A stretch of DNA of 26,939 bases, from assembly GCA_031296355.1 (NCBI GenBank), contig JARLFX010000101.1, positions 1 to 26,939 of the forward strand. Reading direction: 5' to 3'. Positions within the stretch are counted from its first letter, which is position 1; every line of letters starts with the position of its first letter. Positions 22,269 to 26,939 of the stretch are shown here, piece after piece. The translations under genes and the position numbers were made by a program. This DNA comes from Acidobacteriaceae bacterium. Its GTDB lineage: Bacteria > Acidobacteriota > Terriglobia > Terriglobales > Acidobacteriaceae. The notes below the pieces were generated by a model. That model ran no database searches, was not told the DNA's origin, and was given only the letters and a program-made list of their open reading frames with translations.

Positions 22269-22689
22269 TGGGGTTTCCTTCGAAGGTGGTGGCGCGGGAG
22301 AGGGTTGAGATTCTTCGCTGCGCTCAGAATGACAAATCTAAAAACAACTACAAAAGCAACAGCAACTACAGGGGTCCTTCCCCTTCGCTCCGCTCAAGGG
22401 TCAGGATGACGGCGAAAAGCAAGAGCAAGAACAACTACAACAGCAACTACAGAAGCAGGTCCTTCGCTTCGCTCAAGATGACAAACAATTTTATTGGGCG
22501 CGTCGTGAGAAAAGCAGATTCTTCGCTGCGCTCAGAATGACAATGCTAAAAGCAACAGCAACTACAGAAGCAGGTCCCTCGGCTTCGCTCGGGATGACAA
22601 ACAAAAAACAAATACTGAGATCCTTCGCTACGCTCAGGATGACGATGGTGGTGGTTCATGACAACAGTAATAGCTCATGAGAGCAGGGG
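22269..22689. other. 421 bp gap between plsX and fabD occupied by a repeat array
   Basis: No gene. Most of the interval is six stem-loop repeat units (22309-22643) separated by A/C-rich spacers with the recurring words AACAACTACA and AGCAACTACAGAAGCAG. The fabD ribosome binding site lies at the left end. A short TCATGA inverted pair (about 22656-22680) lies next to the plsX stop but lacks a clear T-run, so plsX termination is uncertain. Confidence 0.7.
22309..22643 (+). repeat. Array of six stem-loop repeats with ACTACAGAAGCAG spacers
   Basis: The units are at 22309-22334, 22374-22410, 22458-22483, 22517-22542, 22573-22599 and 22619-22643, all in one orientation. Each has a 5' arm, a CTTCGCT(N)CGCTC core, a complementary 3' arm and a near-constant ATGAC(A) flank. 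The arms vary but still pair: ATTCT/AGAAT, ATCCT/AGGAT and TCCC/GGGA. The unit at 22374 is expanded, with an added CCCTT/AAGGG inner pairing. Spacers carry related words and the spacing is irregular (17-48 bases), which distinguishes it from a CRISPR array. Confidence 0.85.
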
Positions 22690-23853
22690 CTAATTCAGTG
22701 GTGCGTTGTGGTCGGGGGCGAGGCCGGATTCCGCGGGGACGGGGCGGGCGGCGATCGCTGCGAGCTGGGCTTCGATCTGGGTGTTGATCTCCGCCTGGGC
22801 GTACTCTGCCGCGACGCGGATGGCGTTCATGATGGCGCGCTCGTTGGAGGAGCCGTGGCCGACGATGCAGACGCCACGGACGCCGAGCAGGGGCGCGCCG
22901 CCGTATTCGGAGTAGTCGAGGCGCTTTTTGAATTCGTTGAAGGCCTGGCGCGAGAGCAGTGCGCCAACCTTGGCGGTGACAGTGGACATGAGCGATTCGC
23001 GCAGGGATTCGCGGACCAGGCGGGCAAGACCCTCTGAGGTCTTGAGGGCGACGTTGCCGACGAAGCCGTCGCAGACGATGACGTCTGCGTGGCCGTTGAA
23101 GAGGTCGCGGCCTTCGACGTTGCCGATGAAGTTCAGGCCGATGTCTTTGAGCAGGGGGAAGGTCTCGTGGGTGAGCGCGTTGCCCTTGGTCTCTTCTTCG
23201 CCGATGGAGAGCAGGCCGACGCGGGGTTTCGCGAGCTTGAGGATGTTGCGGGCGTACATGTGGCCCATGACGGCAAACTGCCGCAGATTTTCGGGCGTGC
23301 AGTCTACGTTGGCGCCAACATCAAGCAGGAAGCAGGGCGAGCCGGTGATGGTGGGCAGCACGGTGCCGAGGGCGGGGCGGTCTACGCCGTTGAGCGCGCC
23401 GAGCACCATCTTGGCCGTGGCCATGGCGGCGCCGGTGTTGCCGGCGGTGATGAAGCCGGCGGCCTTCTTCTCGCGGACGAGCTTGAGGCCGACGCGCATG
23501 GAGGAGTCGCGCTTGCTGCGGACGGACTTGGCGGCTTTGTCGTCCATGCTGATCCATTCGCTGGCATGAACGACTTCAATGGGAAGATTTTCGCCACGCA
23601 GCTTTGCGTCGAGGGCGGGACGCACGACATCCTCCGGTCCGACGAGAAGGACGCGGACGGGGAGGAGTTTGCATGCAAGGATGGCACCGGCGATCTCGGG
23701 GTCGGGCGATTTGTCAGAGCCCATGGCATCGAGGACGATGGCAATGCGCTCTGGACTATCGACCGGAAGATTAACCGGGGCCGCAGACTGCTGGCCCAAC
23801 TGGGCCAGGCGTGAGCGAACCGATCTATGGCTGGTGCCCGTACCTGGAATCAT
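22690..23853 (-). CDS. plsX: Phosphate acyltransferase PlsX
   Basis: PlsX converts acyl-ACP to acyl-phosphate, the donor for PlsY in phosphatidic acid synthesis; it is a peripheral membrane protein. The protein is about 387 residues. The core starts at [19 protein letters not shown] and contains [75 protein letters not shown] and [21 protein letters not shown] use the ATG at 23853 ([11 protein letters not shown]), which starts 20 bp after the rpmF stop. A much earlier in-frame start would overlap rpmF. About 37 residues precede the conserved core, slightly long for the family, and no strong Shine-Dalgarno is visible. The C-terminal 35 residues are an Ala/Pro-rich tail. Confidence 0.94.
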   Translation of the reverse strand: MIPGTGTSHRSVRSRLAQLGQQSAAPVNLPVDSPERIAIVLDAMGSDKSPDPEIAGAILACKLLPVRVLLVGPEDVVRPALDAKLRGENLPIEVVHASEWISMDDKAAKSVRSKRDSSMRVGLKLVREKKAAGFITAGNTGAAMATAKMVLGALNGVDRPALGTVLPTITGSPCFLLDVGANVDCTPENLRQFAVMGHMYARNILKLAKPRVGLLSIGEEETKGNALTHETFPLLKDIGLNFIGNVEGRDLFNGHADVIVCDGFVGNVALKTSEGLARLVRESLRESLMSTVTAKVGALLSRQAFNEFKKRLDYSEYGGAPLLGVRGVCIVGHGSSNERAIMNAIRVAAEYAQAEINTQIEAQLAAIAARPVPAESGLAPDHNAPLN

Positions 23854-23872
23854 GGAGCGACCGATGAGTGCG

Positions 23873-24058
23873 TTACTGCGCTTCCTTGACTGCGATGACT
23901 TCGCGGCCCTTGTAGGTGCCGCACTTGGCGCAGGCACGATGAGGCAGCTTGCGCTCATGGCAGTTGGGGCACTCAGAGGTGACGGTGGGGGTCAGGAAGT
24001 CGTGGGAGCGGCGCTTGGCGGTACGCTGTTTGGAGTGACGCCGTTTCGGGTTAGGCAT
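23873..24058 (-). CDS. rpmF: 50S ribosomal protein L32
   Basis: L32 is a small zinc-ribbon protein near the peptidyl transferase region of the 50S subunit. It is 61 residues. It has [19 protein letters not shown] at the N-terminus and the four zinc cysteines as CPNC and CAKC around residues 30-33 and 43-46. It is the C+ (zinc-binding) paralogue. ATG with GAGAGGAAA upstream. It lies 84 bp after yceD and 20 bp before plsX on the same strand; yceD-rpmF-plsX is a conserved operon in many bacteria. Confidence 0.97.
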   Translation of the reverse strand: MPNPKRRHSKQRTAKRRSHDFLTPTVTSECPNCHERKLPHRACAKCGTYKGREVIAVKEAQ

Positions 24059-24142
24059 TGCAGTTTCCTCTCAAAATCTGAACTCATTCGCAAGTACCAG
24101 ATGCCGCCATAACGGGCGGCCGGTGCGAAATGATGTTCAGCT

Positions 24143-24694
24143 TTACTTTTTAATCCTGTCAGCCAGATCCGCGAGCGCATTCCAGCGGTGATCTGCAGGA
24201 GCAGCAGCGCAGGAGCAAGCCTCCTGGTTCAGATTCTGGCCGCAGCGCGGGCAAAGTCCTTTGCAGTCCGGCCGGCATAAAACACGATCAGGGAGGGACA
24301 AAAGCACCTGTTCCCGGATCACGTCTTCCAGCAGCAAACCGCTCTGTTCATAATAACCGATTTCTGTGTCATCGGGCGTAATAGAGTGTTCGCCGGTGAC
24401 GGCATCGGCGGAGGCGGGGCGGAAGATGAGGTCAAACTGCTGATTCAGCGGCTGGATGACGGGTTCGACGCAGCGGGCGCAGAGCAGCTCAAAATTGCCC
24501 ACATATCCGGCGCGGAGGCGGATGTCGTAAACCACTTCCTTGGGGCCGCGGTGCTCGGTGATGAGGTCGGCCTCGCCGTGGACGGGGAGTTTGCCGGCCT
24601 GGCGGACGATTTCGCCGTAGTCGATATCACCGGGGGCGAAGCTCGCGTCGATCCTGAGCGATTCGTCCTGAAGCTGAATGGGGGTAATGAGCAT
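24143..24694 (-). CDS. yceD: YceD/DUF177 family protein
   Basis: YceD-family proteins are small cytoplasmic proteins linked to 23S rRNA maturation in plants and bacteria; the molecular role is not settled. The 183-residue protein has the DUF177 pattern: ELLCARCVEPVIQPLNQQFDLIF in the middle and the C-terminal DCKGLCPRCGQNLNQEACSC with conserved cysteines. The pattern of an early CARC pair and a late CRPDCKGLCPRC cluster suggests zinc binding, though this is inference. ATG start (MLITPIQLQDESL) with AGAAGAGA upstream. It sits directly upstream of rpmF, the usual arrangement, and 44 bp downstream of thiE. Confidence 0.92.
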   Translation of the reverse strand: MLITPIQLQDESLRIDASFAPGDIDYGEIVRQAGKLPVHGEADLITEHRGPKEVVYDIRLRAGYVGNFELLCARCVEPVIQPLNQQFDLIFRPASADAVTGEHSITPDDTEIGYYEQSGLLLEDVIREQVLLSLPDRVLCRPDCKGLCPRCGQNLNQEACSCAAAPADHRWNALADLADRIKK

Positions 24695-24738
24695 GGCTGG
24701 TCTCTTCTAAGGGTATGGAGTGCGCGGGGGCGCGTCAA

Positions 24739-25350
24739 CTATTTAGACGCAAAGAGGCGGATTCCGGCGATTCCGGCGGCTCCGGCGGCGAGGCAGGCGG
24801 GAGTGTTGGCGGGGGTGACGCCGCCGAGGGCGAGGACGGGGACAGCTCCGGCGGCGAGGCAGGCGGCGCGGAGGGCTTCCAGCCCGGCGGCGGGGGTGAC
24901 GAGTTCGCTGGCGAGGGTCTTGCCGAAAACGGGGCCGAAGAGGATCAAATCGGCCTGCTGGTCGCGGGCGCGGGCGACGTCTGCGCGGGTATGGCAGGAG
25001 ACGCTGACCACGGGCCGGGGGCGGCTGGACTGGGCAAAAAGGGCGCGGATTTGCGCGGGAGTGGGGGCATCAGGGGCGCTGGTGAGGTGAACGCCGTCTG
25101 CTCCGGCGGCGAGAGCGATGCCAGCGTGGGAGTTGATGAGCAGTCGACAGGGGCTGGAGGCGGCATGGAGGATTTGCAGGATGTCGCGGGCGAGGGCGAG
25201 CTGCTCGGGCTCCGGCAGGTCCTTTTCGCGCATCTGAATGTAGGCAATATCCTGCGTGGCCCATTGCCGGACGAGGGAGAGCAGGGCCTGGCAGCGCTCA
25301 GTTTCAGTGCCGGCGAGGGTGGAGCGGTCCGTGATGGCGTAACGCAGCAT
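24739..25350 (-). CDS. thiE: Thiamine phosphate synthase family protein (ThiE/TenI)
   Basis: ThiE joins the pyrimidine and thiazole moieties into thiamine monophosphate. It is a 203-residue TIM barrel. The start MLRYAITDRSTLAG and IAYIQMREKDL match the ThiE substrate-binding region. Then come LLINSHAGIALAAGADGVHL (ThiE usually has N-D at this position, here N-S), VSCHTRADV, DLILFGPVFGKT and LALGGVTPANTPACLAAGAAGIAGIRLF. The SHA in place of NDR/ND-type residues and the short length leave open a TenI-like (aminopyrimidine or thiazole tautomerase) role. ATG at 25350 with only a weak Shine-Dalgarno. It is the first gene of the yceD-rpmF-plsX run on the minus strand. Confidence 0.8.
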   Translation of the reverse strand: MLRYAITDRSTLAGTETERCQALLSLVRQWATQDIAYIQMREKDLPEPEQLALARDILQILHAASSPCRLLINSHAGIALAAGADGVHLTSAPDAPTPAQIRALFAQSSRPRPVVSVSCHTRADVARARDQQADLILFGPVFGKTLASELVTPAAGLEALRAACLAAGAVPVLALGGVTPANTPACLAAGAAGIAGIRLFASK

Positions 25351-25605
25351 GAGGATAGTTTAGATGGCGCGATCAACGAAAAGCAGGTCCCTCGGCTGCG
25401 CTCGGGATGACAGATTTGGGGGAGTTGAGATTTGAGATTTTTCGCTACGCTCAGAATGCAAGAATTGGGGCAGGCAGAATGACAAGATTTGGGGGACATC
25501 GGGAGGGGCTGTGATAATTTTTAGGCAGCGCATGCTTCTGCGGCCAACCACGGTTGCCGTTTTCCCTCTTCCCCCAACGATGCACAAGATTCGGTAGACA
25601 TCTGC
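25351..25605. other. 255 bp divergent gap between thiE and sthA
   Basis: Contains two dispersed stem-loop repeats (25386-25412 and 25433-25460) and a degenerate fragment (GGCAGAATGACAAG near 25472-25486). The remaining 100 bp before sthA contains a GATAAT hexamer near 25512 that could serve as a -10 box, but without a good -35 I do not call a promoter. Confidence 0.55.
25386..25460 (+). repeat. Two copies of the dispersed stem-loop repeat
   Basis: 25386-25412 has CCCTCGG/CGGGA arms like the unit at 22573. 25433-25460 has ATTTTT/AGAAT arms with TTCGCTACGCTC core and a slightly altered flank (ATGCA). They lie in one orientation, 20 bases apart, between the divergent thiE and sthA genes. Confidence 0.75.
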
Positions 25606-26939
25606 ATGAACGCTGTTGCTGCTTACGACCTAATTGTTCTCGGTTCCGGCCCGGCCGGACAACGCGCGGCTATCTTTGCCGCGAAGATGGGTAAGTCCGT
25701 CGCGCTGGTGGAGATGCGCGAAGTGGTGGGCGGCGCGTGCATCAACACGGGGACGATCCCGTCAAAGACGATGCGCGAGGCGGTGCTGCACCTCTCCGGC
25801 TACAACTACAAATCCATCTATGGCATGAACTACCGGGTGAAGGAACGTATCACCATGGCGGACCTTGCCTTCCGCGTGCAACACGTGATCAAGACCGAGA
25901 TCGATGTGACCGAAGCGCAGCTCTCGCGCAACAACATTGACATGCTGGTGGGCGTGGCGAGCTTTGACGATCCCCACCACATCCGTGTGACCAACTCGCG
26001 CGGTGCGAATGTGTATGAAGGCAAAAACATCCTGATCGCGACGGGCACCAAGCCCGCGACTTCGCCGAAGGTGCCGCTGAACGGGCACAGCATTATCAAT
26101 TCGGACATGATCATGGAGCTGGACACGCTGCCAAAGACGATGATCGTGGTGGGCGGCGGCGTGATCGGCGTGGAGTACACGTGCATGTTCTCTGCGCTGG
26201 GCGTGCGGGTGACGCTGATCGAGCGGCGGCCGAAGCTGCTGGAGTTTGCGGACCAGGAGATTGTGGAGGCGCTGAGCTACCATCTGCGCGATTCGCGCGT
26301 GACCATGCGGCTAAATGAGGAAGTGGAGAGCGTGGAAGAGCTGCCGGATGGAACGGTGGTGGCGAACCTGGAGAGCAAGAAGCGCGTCTCCGGCGATGCC
26401 CTGCTCTACGCCGTGGGCCGCCAGGGCAATGTGGATGAGCTGCACCTGGAAAATTCCGGCGGCATTGAAGCCGATGCGCGCGGGCGCATCCCGGTGGACA
26501 AGGATTTCCGCACCAAGGTGCCGCACATTTTTGCCGTGGGCGATGTGATTGGATTTCCGTCGCTGGCGTCTGTCTCAATGGAGCAGGGGCGCGTGGCCGC
26601 GGCGCGGGCGTTTGGCGACACCAGCATTCTCTCGAACCCAAGCTACTATCCGTATGGCATCTACACGATTCCGGAGATCTCGTTCATCGGCAAGACGGAA
26701 GAACAGCTGACGGAAGAGGATGTGCCATACGAGGTTGGGGTGGCGTACTATCGCGAGATTGCGCGCGGACAGATCCGCGGCGATACGACGGGGCGGCTGA
26801 AGCTGATCTTCCATCGCGAGACGTATGCGATCCTGGGCGTCCACATCATCGGCGAAAGCGCGAGCGAGCTGCTGCACATTGGGCAGGCGGTGATGCTGCT
26901 GGGCGGGAAGCTGAACTACTTCATCGATACGGTGTTCAA
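25606..26939 (+). CDS. sthA: Soluble pyridine nucleotide transhydrogenase (3' truncated by window)
   Basis: A cytoplasmic FAD flavoprotein that transfers hydride between NADPH and NAD. 444 complete codons are visible and the frame is open to the window edge; the family length is about 466. Residues 13-18 are the FAD loop GSGPAG, followed by a GGACINTGTIPSKTMREAV segment at 42-60. The dihydrolipoamide dehydrogenase active-site disulfide is lost: Cys45 remains but the second cysteine is Thr50, which is the SthA pattern. The NAD(P) loop is VVGGGVIGVEYTCMF, and the FAD-binding AVGDVIGFPSLASVSMEQGR and the C-terminal dimer segment ILGVHIIGESASELLHIGQ are also present. ATG at 25606 without a strong Shine-Dalgarno. 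It is divergent from thiE. Confidence 0.92.
   Translation, partial: MNAVAAYDLIVLGSGPAGQRAAIFAAKMGKSVALVEMREVVGGACINTGTIPSKTMREAVLHLSGYNYKSIYGMNYRVKERITMADLAFRVQHVIKTEIDVTEAQLSRNNIDMLVGVASFDDPHHIRVTNSRGANVYEGKNILIATGTKPATSPKVPLNGHSIINSDMIMELDTLPKTMIVVGGGVIGVEYTCMFSALGVRVTLIERRPKLLEFADQEIVEALSYHLRDSRVTMRLNEEVESVEELPDGTVVANLESKKRVSGDALLYAVGRQGNVDELHLENSGGIEADARGRIPVDKDFRTKVPHIFAVGDVIGFPSLASVSMEQGRVAAARAFGDTSILSNPSYYPYGIYTIPEISFIGKTEEQLTEEDVPYEVGVAYYREIARGQIRGDTTGRLKLIFHRETYAILGVHIIGESASELLHIGQAVMLLGGKLNYFIDTVF

Noticed and set aside
22309..22643. Possible CRISPR array (six short repeats with spacers)
   Set aside because: Repeat units differ in sequence and length, spacing is irregular at 17-48 bases, spacers resemble each other, and no cas gene is nearby. 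It fits dispersed hairpin repeats instead.
23089..23814. Long plus-strand open frame (241 codons) opposite plsX
   Set aside because: It lies wholly antisense to the clear plsX gene and its protein is a Gly/Ala/Val/Asp-rich string with no motif, as expected for an antisense frame in GC-rich DNA.
23854..23958. Upstream in-frame start for plsX that overlaps rpmF
   Set aside because: It would overlap most of the L32 gene in another frame, and the ATG at 23853 already leaves more than enough N-terminal sequence.
24386..25410. Two Gly-rich plus-strand frames of 231-234 codons over yceD and thiE
   Set aside because: They are antisense shadows of yceD and thiE. Their low-complexity GGEAGG composition comes from GC-rich antisense codons.

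Overview
The window is about 27 kb of GC-rich, gene-dense bacterial chromosome. It carries core metabolism and translation genes and no phage, insertion sequence, CRISPR array or defence cassette that I can see. The gene content, the many imperfect-palindrome intergenic repeats (TTCGCT-N-CGCTCAGAATGACA type) and the alanine/proline-rich tails on several ribosomal proteins suggest a member of the Acidobacteriota, probably class Terriglobia (Granulicella, Terriglobus or Edaphobacter-like). That placement is inferred from general familiarity, not from a search.

Layout. (1) 1-60 is the tail of an unidentified plus-strand gene. (2) 70-7633, minus strand, is an aromatic amino-acid supercluster read trpC, trpF, (490 bp gap with a terminator), trpB, trpA, chorismate mutase, DAHP synthase, tyrA, ilvA. 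It covers the first committed shikimate step, the chorismate branch point, the tyrosine branch and the last four enzyme activities of tryptophan synthesis; trpE, trpG and trpD are not here. (3) 7704-9361, plus strand, holds an orphan Opp/Dpp-type ABC ATPase and a metallophosphoesterase. (4) 9372-11666, minus strand, is a large patatin with a POTRA domain and outer-membrane barrel (type Vd autotransporter). (5) 11791-17304, minus strand, is a translation block read ispE, tRNA-Gln(TTG), prs, rplY, pth, rpsF, rpsR, rplI, closed by a clear intrinsic terminator. (6) 17392-19844, plus strand, is a sugar-phosphate isomerase/epimerase-like protein, ddl and a small membrane-anchored unknown, closed by a strong terminator at 20064. 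(7) 19845-20759 is a 915 bp repeat-rich, partly AT-rich stretch, followed by a small exported unknown protein (20760-21296). (8) 21324-25350, minus strand, is thiE, yceD, rpmF, plsX and, past a 421 bp repeat array, fabD: the classic yceD-rpmF-plsX-fabD link between ribosome assembly and fatty-acid/phospholipid initiation. (9) 25606 to the end, plus strand, is sthA (soluble transhydrogenase), cut by the window edge.

The most interesting structure is intergenic. A family of short stem-loop repeats occurs at 5731-5796, 20358-20388, 22309-22643 and 25386-25460. Their arms differ between copies but keep pairing, and one flank (TGACA) is nearly invariant. This resembles a REP-type element moved or maintained as a hairpin. 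I found no convincing evidence of a wholly new multi-gene system in this window.
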